DNA from: WHSW01 sp963851045 | GTDB lineage: Bacteria; Actinomycetota; Thermoleophilia; Solirubrobacterales; 70-9 | Assembly: GCA_963851045.1 (NCBI GenBank) | Contig: CAWKNC010000002.1 | Coordinates: 496,001-560,000, forward strand | Reading direction: 5' to 3' | Length of the DNA: 64,000 nt | Shown: positions 8,624-16,702 of the stretch, piece after piece | Numbering within the stretch: position 1 is the stretch's first letter | Layout of the letters: each line of letters begins with the position of its first letter | The notes under the pieces: model-generated | Database searches by the model: none | The model's input: only the letters and a program-made list of their open reading frames with translations | Told to the model about the DNA's origin: nothing | Made by a program: the position numbers and the translations under genes

Positions 8624-9510
8624 GACATCTCGTCGAGCAGGCGGTGGACCAGGGTGTCGTCGCTTGACGGCGGCTTCGCGATCTCCTCGCGCAACCGGGC
8701 GAAGACCTTCTCGTCCCACGCGTGGGTGCGCAGGAGCAGGTAGCGCAGGCTGACGACCCGCACGTAGGCCTCGGTCTCGGTGCCGCGCCCGGTCAATCCC
8801 GCCTCGCGGAGCACCTCGACGACCGGCGCGTACTCGTGGTCGAACCAAGCCCGAGCCACCTCGGCTCGGTCCATGAACTCGCCGCTGGCCTGCATCGCGC
8901 GAAAGCCCCAGGCCTCGACGCCCTCCGCGAGCCCCGCGTAGCGCCATTCGTCGGAGAGCGAGATCGCCGCGCGGGCCTCAGCGGCCAGCGGCACGCGCTC
9001 GAAGAAGAGCCGCTCGTGACTCTTCAGCGCCAGATCGCCGATCCGGGTTTCGCGCCCGGCGCCAACCTCGGTGACGATCTCCGTGACGTTCGCATCGATG
9101 ACCTCGAGGTCGAGCTGCCGAGCGACCGAGACGCGGTGGTGGCCGTCCTCGACGAAATGCAGGTCGCCCACGCGGAAGACATCGATCGGCGGCATCGCCT
9201 CGCCGCGGCGCATCGCCTTCGCGATGCCCTCCCAGCGCCGGCGCAGACGCCTGGAGGTCGGGCGGAAACTACGGTCGAACTCGCGGGTGCGGTCTACGGT
9301 CCCGACGATCGAGTCGAGTTCGATCGTCTGCATGCCGAGCCGCCGCTGTCCGCGCTTGCCGAGCGCCTCGACCACCTCGTCAAACGGCAGGATGAGGTTG
9401 ATGTCGTCGGGCTCACGCCGCAGGCCCTTCGCCAGGTCGGCGAGCCTGTTGCGCCGGCGCGCCTTCGCGAAGTCCGACTGGGCGTCCTGATCGGTGAACC
9501 CGGTGTCCAC
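8620..9510 (-). CDS. ParB/sulfiredoxin-like domain protein
   Basis: A 296-residue soluble protein. The N-terminal half carries a ParB-N-like motif, MPPIDVFRVGDLHFVEDGHHRVSVAR written here in two parts: MPPIDVFRVGDLHF at about 103-116 and VEDGHHRVSVARQL at about 117-130. This matches the nucleotide-binding GxHR box of ParB and sulfiredoxin-like folds. The C-terminal half is alpha-helical with no family I recognise. Similar proteins occur as single genes in actinobacteria. This is not the chromosome-partition ParB, because no helix-turn-helix or ParA neighbour is seen. The role is unknown. Confidence 0.7.
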   Translation of the reverse strand: MDTGFTDQDAQSDFAKARRRNRLADLAKGLRREPDDINLILPFDEVVEALGKRGQRRLGMQTIELDSIVGTVDRTREFDRSFRPTSRRLRRRWEGIAKAMRRGEAMPPIDVFRVGDLHFVEDGHHRVSVARQLDLEVIDANVTEIVTEVGAGRETRIGDLALKSHERLFFERVPLAAEARAAISLSDEWRYAGLAEGVEAWGFRAMQASGEFMDRAEVARAWFDHEYAPVVEVLREAGLTGRGTETEAYVRVVSLRYLLLRTHAWDEKVFARLREEIAKPPSSDDTLVHRLLDEMS

Positions 9511-9525
9511 CGCTTCAGTGTGACG

Positions 9526-9981
9526 CTAGTCCTGGAGCGTCGTGTTGATCTGGTTGATCAGAGAGTCGAGCTCGGTCGAAGCGCCGGATGCCGCGGCCTG
9601 CAGCTCGCCGGCAGCCGCCTGGATCTCCTGCGGCGAGTTCGCGTTCTGGATCGCCTCTCCGGCCGCACCGAGCTGTTCCCCGAGCCCTCCCACCGCATCG
9701 ACGAGCTGAGCGTGGACGTCGGCGACATCCTCGGGCGGATCCACTGCCTCCAGATCCTCGGCTGCGTCAGCGAAGAGGTCCTGCATCTGCGAGGCGACCT
9801 CGGCGATCTGGTTCGGGTTCGTGCCAGCGGCGGCGATCTCCCCAGCCTCGGTCTGGAGGTCGGTCTGGATGGCGTTGACCTCGTCGACGTAGTCGTTTGC
9901 TTCGCCGTTTCCGCAACCGGCGACGACCGCCAGGGTGGAGACGAAAGCGGCCAGCACGATGAAGCTTCTGACTCTGCTCAT
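9526..9981 (-). CDS. Small lipoprotein, helical, unknown function
   Basis: A protein of about 151 residues from the ATG at 9981; a longer in-frame opening upstream lacks a signal sequence. It has a lipoprotein signal with VVAGC (Cys at about 23), then an almost purely helical Ala/Glu/Gln-rich body (NDYVDEVNAIQTDLQTEAGE, then EDLEAVDPPEDVADVHAQLV). The 'L-x-x-L-x-P-P-E-D' element recurs in many actinobacterial secreted helical proteins of unknown function. It is divergent from ccmF. Confidence 0.78.
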   Translation of the reverse strand: MSRVRSFIVLAAFVSTLAVVAGCGNGEANDYVDEVNAIQTDLQTEAGEIAAAGTNPNQIAEVASQMQDLFADAAEDLEAVDPPEDVADVHAQLVDAVGGLGEQLGAAGEAIQNANSPQEIQAAAGELQAAASGASTELDSLINQINTTLQD

Positions 9982-10051
9982 GCTGTGCACCCTAGCCGCG
10001 GACGACACGTTGCGATAATCCCGGGGTGAACTCCCTGGCGGGCCCGGACCC

Positions 10052-12220
10052 GTGGTAGAGCTCGGCGCGGCATGCCTCATAGCCGCGCCCTTCGCCTGCG
10101 CTTACGCGGCGATCGCCGCGCTCGTCGGCGCCAGTCGCGACGATCGCCGCTTGGTCGAGTCCTCACGGCGTGCCGTCTATGCGCTCTGCGCGCTGCTGAG
10201 CGTCTCGGTGGTGATCCTCGAGGCGGCGTTCTTGCGCTCGGACTTCTCGGTTGCGCTGGTTGCCGATCACTCCTCGACGACCACCCCGCTGATCTACAAG
10301 ATGACCGCGCTCTGGGGAAGCCAGGGCGGCTCGCTGCTGCTGTGGGCCTGGGTGCTCTCGATCGCGTCAAGCGCAGTGCTGTGGATGACCCGCAATCGCC
10401 ATCGCGAGGTCGTCCCCTACGCGACGGCGGTGCTCGCCGGCCTCGGCCTCTTCTTCACCGTCCTCATGCTTGCCGGCGCCAACCCGTTCGAGCGCCTGAG
10501 CCCGGTACCGGCCGAGGGCGCCGGCCTCAATCCATTGCTGCGTCACCCGGCGATGGCCATTCACCCCCCGATGCTCTACTCGGGCTACGTGCTCTGGTCG
10601 ATCCCGTTCGCGTTTGCGATCGGGGCACTGATCACGCGCCGCCTCGACGCCAGCTGGATCCGCCAGACGCGGCGTTTCGCGCTGGTGGCGTGGGTGTTTC
10701 TCTCGGTCGGGATCCTGCTCGGCGCCCGCTGGAGCTACTCCGAGCTCGGCTGGGGCGGGTACTGGGGATGGGATCCGGTCGAGAACGCCTCGCTGATGCC
10801 ATGGCTTGCCGGCACCGCTTTCCTGCACTCGGTGATGGTCCAGGAAAAGCGCGGCATGCTGAAGGTCTGGAACGTCTCGCTGATCGTCGCGACGTTCAGT
10901 CTCGCCCTGCTCGGCACCTTCCTCGTGCGCTCGGGCATTCTCGAGTCGATTCACGCGTTTGGCGCATCCACCGTTGGCACGCCGCTGCTCGGTCTGATCG
11001 CGCTCGTCATCGGTGGCTCGGCGGCGTTGATCGTCTCGCGCATGCCCGACCTCAAGTCGGAGCGGCGGATCGAGTCGCTGGCCTCGCGCGAGTCGATTTT
11101 CTTGATCAACAACCTGCTGCTGTTGGGCCTCGTTGTCGTGATCTTCTGGGGAACGTTCTTTCCGCTGATCTCCGAGGCGTTCACCGGGAGCAAGTCGTCT
11201 CTTGGACCGCCCTGGTTCGATCAGTACACGACGCCCCTGGCAATCGTCTTGGTTCTCTTCACCGGCATCGGGCCGCTGCTCGCCTGGCGCAAGGTCAGCG
11301 CCGGATCGATCTGGCGCCTGGTACGGGTGCCCGTCGGCGTGGCGGCGGTGACCACCGTCGTGGTCGCCATTCTCACCGACGCGTTCGAGCACCCGCTCGC
11401 GCTGGTGCTCTTTGCCTTTGCCTTTTTCGCACTTGCTGCGCTGGTCTCAGAGTTCTGGCGCGGTGCGGCCGCGCAGCGCTCGCTCAGCGGCGGCTCGTGG
11501 CCGGCTGCCCTCGCACGGGTTACGGCGCGAAACCGTCGCCGCTACGGCGGCTACATCGTCCACGCCGGGATCGCGATCCTCTTCATCGCCGTTGCCGCGT
11601 CGTCGAGCTTCCAAGACAGCTCCGACATGCGCCTTGAGCCGGGAGAGTCTGGAACCGTCGGCGAGTACACGGTCACCTACGTCAATCCCACCAGCTCGGT
11701 CAACTCCGAGGAGCAGGCGCTCATATTCGGGGCGTTGATCGAGGTCAGGCGCGATGGCGAGCAGGTGGCGCTGTTGTCGCCCTCGCGCAATTACTACTCG
11801 TCGAGCTCGGCGCAGGGAACCATTCGCGGCTTCTTCGAGGGCGAAGCGACCAGCGAGGTTGGCCGCAAGACCAGGTTCGCGGGGGACATCTGGTCGGCGA
11901 TGCGACCGGACCTCGTTCGCTACGACGAGTTCATCAACGAGGCCGATCGGCGCATCGAGGCAGCCGCCGGGGATGCTCCGTTCTTGCGGTCTCAGCTTCA
12001 GGGCCTCGCGATCAACAACCTCGCCGATCAGTTCATCGAAGACGGCGCGCCCGTCGACTTCCGCGTAAACGTCAACCCGTTCGTCACCTGGATCTGGGTT
12101 GGCGGCGCCATCGGCGTGCTGGGGGCCCTGATCGCGATCTGGCCTGCCCCCGATGCCCGCAGGCGCCGGGTCTCCGACGTCTACGCGGCGCGCCTCGCCC
12201 GCGATCTCGGGCGCGCCTAG
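10052..12220 (+). CDS. ccmF: Cytochrome c haem lyase CcmF
   Basis: A 722-residue polytopic membrane protein with about 14-15 spans. The tryptophan-rich haem-handling WWD motif, WGGYWGWDPVENASLMPWL, is at about 231-249. The flanking His-containing loops are RHPAMAIHPPMLYSGYV (about 165-181) and FLHSVMVQEKRGML (about 257-270). A large external loop (about 525-680) precedes the last span. CcmF joins haem delivered by CcmE to CxxCH apocytochromes. The GTG start at 10052 is chosen because the nearby GTG at 10026 runs into a stop after ten codons. A GATAAT at 10014-10019 could be its -10 box. It heads a run with the ccmI-like gene, secG and a solute binding protein. Confidence 0.95.
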   Translation: MVELGAACLIAAPFACAYAAIAALVGASRDDRRLVESSRRAVYALCALLSVSVVILEAAFLRSDFSVALVADHSSTTTPLIYKMTALWGSQGGSLLLWAWVLSIASSAVLWMTRNRHREVVPYATAVLAGLGLFFTVLMLAGANPFERLSPVPAEGAGLNPLLRHPAMAIHPPMLYSGYVLWSIPFAFAIGALITRRLDASWIRQTRRFALVAWVFLSVGILLGARWSYSELGWGGYWGWDPVENASLMPWLAGTAFLHSVMVQEKRGMLKVWNVSLIVATFSLALLGTFLVRSGILESIHAFGASTVGTPLLGLIALVIGGSAALIVSRMPDLKSERRIESLASRESIFLINNLLLLGLVVVIFWGTFFPLISEAFTGSKSSLGPPWFDQYTTPLAIVLVLFTGIGPLLAWRKVSAGSIWRLVRVPVGVAAVTTVVVAILTDAFEHPLALVLFAFAFFALAALVSEFWRGAAAQRSLSGGSWPAALARVTARNRRRYGGYIVHAGIAILFIAVAASSSFQDSSDMRLEPGESGTVGEYTVTYVNPTSSVNSEEQALIFGALIEVRRDGEQVALLSPSRNYYSSSSAQGTIRGFFEGEATSEVGRKTRFAGDIWSAMRPDLVRYDEFINEADRRIEAAAGDAPFLRSQLQGLAINNLADQFIEDGAPVDFRVNVNPFVTWIWVGGAIGVLGALIAIWPAPDARRRRVSDVYAARLARDLGRA

Positions 12221-12244
12221 CGCCCCGAGGATGCGTCTGAGCTG

Positions 12245-12523
12245 ATGGCGATCGTCCTCGCGCTCGTGCTCGTCGTCTTCCTGACGATCTTCGTGTTGGC
12301 ACCGATTTACCGGCGGACCACCGCCGAGGCCGACGGCGCCGCGGGCGAGTCCGCCGATCGCGCCGATCTCGAAGCGCGCAAGGAGAGCCTCTACCGGCAG
12401 ATCCGCGACGCCGAGCTTGACCGCGAGCAGCGCAAGCTCTCGCACGCCGATTGGGCGCGCGTGGACGCCGAGCTTCGCCGCGACGCGATCGCCGTATTGA
12501 AGGCGATCGACTCTCTAGACTGA
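12245..12523 (+). CDS. CcmI/CycH-like small membrane protein
   Basis: A 92-residue protein: one N-terminal span (about 3-22, ending FVLAPIYRR) and a charged coiled-coil tail (LEARKESLYRQIRDAELDRE, then KLSHADW and LRRDAIAVLKAIDSL). This matches the N-terminal module of CcmI/CcmH, which has the same 'K-x-x-LY-x-x-x-RD-x-E-x-D-x-x-x-GKLS' pattern. The TPR half seen in proteobacteria is missing. Its position 24 bases after ccmF supports a role in cytochrome c assembly, but the assignment is by analogy. Confidence 0.68.
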   Translation: MAIVLALVLVVFLTIFVLAPIYRRTTAEADGAAGESADRADLEARKESLYRQIRDAELDREQRKLSHADWARVDAELRRDAIAVLKAIDSLD

Positions 12524-12529
12524 GCCGCC

Positions 12530-12751
12530 GTGGAAAGCGTTCTCAACATCGTCCAGGTCACGATCTCGATCGTGCTGATCTTCCTGGTGCTGCTGCACTC
12601 GGGCAAGGATGCCGGGCTCTCGGGAGCCTTCGGGATCGGTGCAACCGGCGGATCGGTAGGTGGTTCGCTGGTGGAGCGCAACCTCGACCGCTGGACGATC
12701 TTCTTCTCGATCCTGTTCGTCCTCAACACGCTCGTCCTGCTCAAGATCTGA
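12530..12751 (+). CDS. secG: Preprotein translocase subunit SecG
   Basis: A 73-residue protein with two membrane spans (about 4-23 and 53-72) joined by the conserved cytoplasmic loop: LLHSGKDAGLSGAFG, then a Gly-rich stretch and ERNLDRWT. This is the canonical SecG layout and length. It is an auxiliary subunit of SecYEG that eases SecA-driven export. The start is GTG, 7 bases after the ccmI-like stop. Confidence 0.93.
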   Translation: MESVLNIVQVTISIVLIFLVLLHSGKDAGLSGAFGIGATGGSVGGSLVERNLDRWTIFFSILFVLNTLVLLKI

Positions 12752-12759
12752 CCCACGGG

Positions 12760-13704
12760 TTGCGCCGGAAGCTCGCTATCGCCGCCGCGCTGTTCGCGGC
12801 CGCGATCGTTTCGGGGTGCAGCGGCGACGCCGACGGCACGGATCTCAGCGGCGCCGCAGCCACCGCGCCGACCGGATCAGGCGTCCTGCGCTGGGCGCTA
12901 TCTGAGCGCGCATCCACCCTTGACCCGCTCTACGCACGCTCGAGCGCCGACCGCCTGCTCTCGCGGCAGCTCCACGAGCCTCTGGCGGAAACCCTGAACG
13001 CGCCGTTCGGGGCGGCCAGGTCGAGCCGCGGCCTCGCGCTATCGATTCGACCCTCGCAGAGCAGCGCGATCTGGCGCCTGCGGCTGCGTACCGGTGTGCG
13101 GTTCGCCGATGGTGCGTCCTTCGATGCATCGGCCGTGCTCGCGAACACGGCTCGCTGGCAGACGACGGCACAGGGGCAGGCTGTACTCGGCGAGTTTCTC
13201 GTCGATGCGCCCAGTCCCGAGATGATTCGATTCATCCTGCCCGCGCCCGACGCCGACTTCGATCGCAGGCTCGCGTCCCCGCGGCTTGGGATCGTCTCGC
13301 CGCGTGCCATCGACGCCGCTCGCGGTGGTGAGGTCGTGCCAAGCCGTGCGCCCGACAGCGGGACCGGCCCGTTCGAGCTTCGCGAGCGCAGCGGCGACCG
13401 CATGCTGCTCGCGCGAAATACTGACTGGTGGGGCGGATCCCGCGGCCTCGGTCCTGGGATCGATCAGCTCGAGTTCACCTCGGACCCGGACCCGGGCGCG
13501 CGCCTTGCCGACCTACGCGACGGCCGCACGCATGTGGCCGCCCTGGGACCGTCGCAACTTGCCGCGATCCGGCGTGACCCACTTCTCGTCGCCGTGCCCG
13601 CCGTCGCGGGTGGGATCGGTGTCGAGCGCTCGGTCCGCGGGATTCCTGACGATGCGGTGCCCGGGCTCAACGCCGCCTGGCTCACGACGCTCGTCGGCGG
13701 CTGA
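12760..13704 (+). CDS. Short family 5 solute-binding lipoprotein
   Basis: About 314 residues from a TTG 8 bases after secG. The lipobox is IVSGC (Cys at about 20). The body is the N-terminal part of an oligopeptide-type (SBP_bac_5) binding protein: LRWALSERASTLDPLYARSS, WRLRLRTGVRFADGASFDAS and the SGTGPFELRERSGDRMLLARN segment. Family members usually have about 500 residues with a second lobe that closes over the ligand. This one ends early after AAWLTTLVGG, with no continuation visible in other frames. No cognate permease is nearby, so it may sense or scavenge rather than import. Confidence 0.8.
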   Translation: MRRKLAIAAALFAAAIVSGCSGDADGTDLSGAAATAPTGSGVLRWALSERASTLDPLYARSSADRLLSRQLHEPLAETLNAPFGAARSSRGLALSIRPSQSSAIWRLRLRTGVRFADGASFDASAVLANTARWQTTAQGQAVLGEFLVDAPSPEMIRFILPAPDADFDRRLASPRLGIVSPRAIDAARGGEVVPSRAPDSGTGPFELRERSGDRMLLARNTDWWGGSRGLGPGIDQLEFTSDPDPGARLADLRDGRTHVAALGPSQLAAIRRDPLLVAVPAVAGGIGVERSVRGIPDDAVPGLNAAWLTTLVGG

Positions 13705-13757
13705 GCGCTCAGCGGATCGGAGGGTGTCCGAAGCGCCTGCCCGGGTAGGTACTGGGT

Positions 13758-14168
13758 GTGGAACCGATCGGTCTCAGCCTGACACTTGACCGCAACCCGG
13801 ACGCTGCCGGCCTCGCGCGCGGGGCGCTCCTGCCCCTCCGCCATCGCCTGGGCAACGAGCATCTGTCCGACCTTCGGGTGGTCGTTTCGGAGCTTGTGGC
13901 CAACGCCACCATCCACGGTGCGGGCGATGACATCAAGGTCTCGCTGACGGTCTACGAGACTGGGGTCGTCCATGGGAAGGTGCGAGACAGGGGGTCCGGA
14001 CAGGACATCAAGCCCCGCCTGGACACCGACTACGTCGACGAAGGTCTCGGCCTTTTGATCGTCGACACCCTTGCCTCCACCTGGGGAGTTGACGAATCGC
14101 ACCACGGCGTGTGGTTCGAGATCCCGCCGCCGCCATCTCGCGCGAGCCCTGATCAATGTTCTGCCTAG
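13758..14168 (+). CDS. Anti-sigma-type ATP-binding protein (HATPase_c_2)
   Basis: A 136-residue single-domain GHKL ATPase of the SpoIIAB/RsbW class. The N-box reads VVSELVANATIHGAG (about 42-56), the G1 box is KVRDRGSGQ, and the G2 region DEGLGLLIVDTLASTWGV (about 94-111) completes the nucleotide pocket. Such proteins either phosphorylate an anti-sigma antagonist or bind a sigma factor, but no partner sigma or STAS gene is adjacent. The ECF41 gene lies 2.5 kb away and belongs to a class not known to use this type of anti-sigma. The start is GTG. Confidence 0.87.
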   Translation: MEPIGLSLTLDRNPDAAGLARGALLPLRHRLGNEHLSDLRVVVSELVANATIHGAGDDIKVSLTVYETGVVHGKVRDRGSGQDIKPRLDTDYVDEGLGLLIVDTLASTWGVDESHHGVWFEIPPPPSRASPDQCSA

Positions 14169-14207
14169 CGGCGGTTCGACCGACCCAAGCTGGGTAGGTA
14201 CCTCGCC

Positions 14208-14432
14208 ATGACTATGGGAACCGGTCTCGTCCTGCTCGCCGTCGGCGCAATTCTGCGCTACGCCGTCAACGACGAGATCAAAGATGTCGATCTGGAAACC
14301 ATTGGGCTGATCCTGATGATCGTCGGCGCGGTTGCCTTCGTCATCGGCTTGATCTACGCCTTCGGCGCACGCCGCCGCGACTCCGTGGTCGTGGAGCGTG
14401 ACCCGCGCGACCCTCGCGACCCGCGCTATTGA
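14208..14432 (+). CDS. Small two-span membrane protein (DUF6458-like)
   Basis: A 74-residue protein with two membrane spans (about 3-19 and 31-51) around a short acidic loop (NDEIKDVDLETIG). It ends in a positively charged and repetitive tail, with RDPRDPRDPRY at the end. It fits the small actinobacterial membrane proteins grouped as DUF6458, whose function is unknown. Its 3' end overlaps the convergent regulator by 7 bases. Confidence 0.75.
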   Translation: MTMGTGLVLLAVGAILRYAVNDEIKDVDLETIGLILMIVGAVAFVIGLIYAFGARRRDSVVVERDPRDPRDPRY

Positions 14433-14938
14433 GGAGGGGCGGGTTCGCTCGCCGGCAATGGTTCCGCACGGCGAACCACTGTCCTGAGCGCGATGCGCGT
14501 ATCGGTCTCAATCGCACCACCGTCCGCTTTTAGCCGCTTGATCAGCGCGTCGAGGTCGACTGGGTCCAGGCACGCAACCCGGATCTGATAGTCGAAGCGC
14601 CCGGTGACGTGGGCGGCGTCGGTGACCTCGTCGAGCGACCCGACCAGGTGCTCGAAGCGCTCGGATTCCGAAGGACCGGCGAGGCGAACGTCGATTAGAG
14701 CCACCAGGCGCCGGCCGGCTGCCGCGGGGTCGATCACCGCGCGGAAGCCGGCGATAATTCCGCGGTCTCTGAGCCGGCGGACGCGCTCAGCGGTGGCGTT
14801 GGCGCTCAGCGAGACCCGCTTGCCCAGTTCGCTGTAACTGAGGCGGGCGTTTCCCACAAGCTGACCGAGGATTTCTCGGTCAATATCGTCAATGGCAGAG
14901 GTTTTGACGGTTGAACCTTCCTTGAGGTTGCGATTCAC
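14426..14938 (-). CDS. Lrp/AsnC family transcriptional regulator
   Basis: A protein of about 170 residues from the GTG at 14938; the open frame reaches further upstream but crosses the divergent gene's promoter area. The N-terminal winged helix-turn-helix reads IDREILGQLVGNARLSYSEL, then SANATAERVRRLRDRGIIAGF, which is the standard AsnC signature. The C-terminal RAM/AsnC ligand domain follows (about 75-150, with the HVTGRFDYQIRV strand). It probably senses an amino acid and controls itself or the divergent surface protein gene 35 bases away. Confidence 0.9.
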   Translation of the reverse strand: MNRNLKEGSTVKTSAIDDIDREILGQLVGNARLSYSELGKRVSLSANATAERVRRLRDRGIIAGFRAVIDPAAAGRRLVALIDVRLAGPSESERFEHLVGSLDEVTDAAHVTGRFDYQIRVACLDPVDLDALIKRLKADGGAIETDTRIALRTVVRRAEPLPASEPAPPQ

Positions 14939-14973
14939 ACTCAAAAGAGGATACTCGCCGCGCGGGAGCACGG

Positions 14974-16659
14974 ATGAGACTGAGAAGCGGATCCTTACTG
15001 GCCAGCGGTGTGGCGACGCTGATCGTTGTCGCTCCGGCTTCGGCGACCACCTTCTGCGTGCCGAGCTTCCACGCAGCATGCCCGGACAATGGGTCCAATG
15101 TGCAGCAGGCGAGCCTGCAGACGGCGATGCTTGCCAACGGCGACGACACCGTGCCCGACCAGATCAAGATCGCGGCCGGCACGGTGACGGACGTCGACAC
15201 CTACGAGCTCGACTCCGGCGACAACGACGACCTCGAGATCGTCGGCGCCGGACCGGCGGCGACGGTGATCACATCGAGCCAGAGCGGCAACCAGTTCGTG
15301 ATCAACCTCAACGGGGCGCGCAAGGTGACGATGCGCGACCTGACGATCCGGGTACCGGCGAGCATGCCCGACAACCAGGGCAGTGCCCTACAGGCCGAGA
15401 AGGACCTGTTCGAAAACGTCGACATCGAGAGTCGCAACGTGCGCTCGGACGCGGCCAACTCGATGATCGGCGGCAGCACCTTCCGCGACGGCCGGGTCTA
15501 CGGGGCGATGGGCGGCTCGATCGATACGGCCTTCGCGACGAACGGGACCGAGAGCGGCGAGCTGCTGATCGAGCGGACGTCGATCGAGGACGCCTCCTGG
15601 GCAGTCGTCGCGCAGGACGGAAACGTCGCAACGCGCGTCAAGCGCACCCGGATAGTCGACCCTCTTGCCTACGGCGTGCGGATTACCAACGGGGGCTTCG
15701 CGGTGGTCGACAACAGCGTCATCGAAGCCGACACCGCATATCCCGTGATCGCCGAATCGAACGACGCCGGCACCGTGATCGCGACCGTCAGGCACACGAC
15801 GATCGTCGGGCCTCCCGACGACCAAAACGATCCCGCGGTGAAGGCGATCGTCCAGAACACGGTCGGCAACGGCCCGGTCAACCTCGTCGTCACAGACACG
15901 ATCATCGCCGGCTATGACAATCCGCTCTGGTGCGAGGCGCCGACGGCGGCGAACGTCGGCAACGTGAACCTCACAGCGCGCTACTCGTACTTCTCCCATA
16001 GCGCCAACGTGATCGGCGACTGCACGCTCTCGAACCCGAACACGCTTGACGCCCTCGACCCTCAGGTCGGCCCACCTCAATTCGTCGCGCCGGGCGACTA
16101 CCACCTCCCGGCGGGCTCCCCGGCCATCGACAAGGGCGATCCCGCGACCGTGACGCTCCCGATCGAGGACTTCGACGGAGCCCCGCGGCCGGTCGACGGC
16201 GACGTCGACGGCAGCGCGCGCCGCGACATGGGCGCTTTCGAGTTCCAGCTGCCGGTGCCCCCGGTCGACTTACCGCCAGACGACCCACCGGCCGGCGATC
16301 CGCCCCCCGGCGAACCCCCACCGGTTGGTCCGCCTGGAGCAGATCCGCCGCTCGCCGACACCCAGGTTCCGTTGATCTCCAAGCTCAGGGCCAAGCGCGT
16401 CAGCGCAAGCTCGGGCGGCACGGTGAGACTGAGGCTCTCAGAGGCCGCGAGCGTGACCCTCGCGTTTCGCTCGGCCGACAAGCGGAAAGGCGCAAAGGGG
16501 GCGCTGAAGCTCAGCTACGCGGGCGCGAGCGGCAAGAACAAGCTGCCGATCAAGCCACGCAGGCTCGCCAGCGGCCGCTACCGACTCAAGGCGATCGCCG
16601 TCGACGCCGCCGGCAACCGCTCGAAGCCGGAGCGGACCAGAGTCGTCGTGATGCGCTGA
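14974..16659 (+). CDS. Secreted right-handed beta-helix surface protein
   Basis: A 561-residue exported protein. The signal peptide is about 1-25, then a parallel beta-helix (about 50-400) built from turns such as NLNGARKVTMRDLTIRVPA and NGGFAVVDNSVIEADTAYP. It contains the 'choice-of-anchor Q' type segment PAIDKGDP and MGAFEF. A proline-rich linker of PPxxPP units (about 427-462) leads to a C-terminal Ig-like domain ending in YRLKAIAVDAAGNRSKPERT. The same kind of C-terminal domain ends the FG-GAP protein at 59.9 kb. The function is probably adhesion or polysaccharide binding; no catalytic residues are evident. Confidence 0.82.
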   Translation: MRLRSGSLLASGVATLIVVAPASATTFCVPSFHAACPDNGSNVQQASLQTAMLANGDDTVPDQIKIAAGTVTDVDTYELDSGDNDDLEIVGAGPAATVITSSQSGNQFVINLNGARKVTMRDLTIRVPASMPDNQGSALQAEKDLFENVDIESRNVRSDAANSMIGGSTFRDGRVYGAMGGSIDTAFATNGTESGELLIERTSIEDASWAVVAQDGNVATRVKRTRIVDPLAYGVRITNGGFAVVDNSVIEADTAYPVIAESNDAGTVIATVRHTTIVGPPDDQNDPAVKAIVQNTVGNGPVNLVVTDTIIAGYDNPLWCEAPTAANVGNVNLTARYSYFSHSANVIGDCTLSNPNTLDALDPQVGPPQFVAPGDYHLPAGSPAIDKGDPATVTLPIEDFDGAPRPVDGDVDGSARRDMGAFEFQLPVPPVDLPPDDPPAGDPPPGEPPPVGPPGADPPLADTQVPLISKLRAKRVSASSGGTVRLRLSEAASVTLAFRSADKRKGAKGALKLSYAGASGKNKLPIKPRRLASGRYRLKAIAVDAAGNRSKPERTRVVVMR

Positions 16660-16665
16660 CCCATC

Positions 16666-16692
16666 TGTCACAGGATTGCGGGGCCCGCCGTC
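16666..16692 (+). promoter_or_regulatory. ECF41-type promoter of the sigma factor gene
   Basis: TGTCACA at 16666-16672 and CGTC at 16689-16692, separated by exactly 16 bases. This is the consensus reported for ECF41 sigma factor target promoters, and it sits directly before the ECF41 gene, which implies autoregulation. CGTC ends 10 bases before the ATG at 16703, so transcription should begin at or within a few bases of the start codon, giving a leaderless or nearly leaderless mRNA. Confidence 0.82.
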
Positions 16693-16702
16693 AGGGGTAA
16701 CA

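Noticed and set aside
8620..9510. Chromosome-partition parB
   Set aside because: Only the nucleotide-binding box is present; there is no HTH, no parA and no parS-like site nearby.
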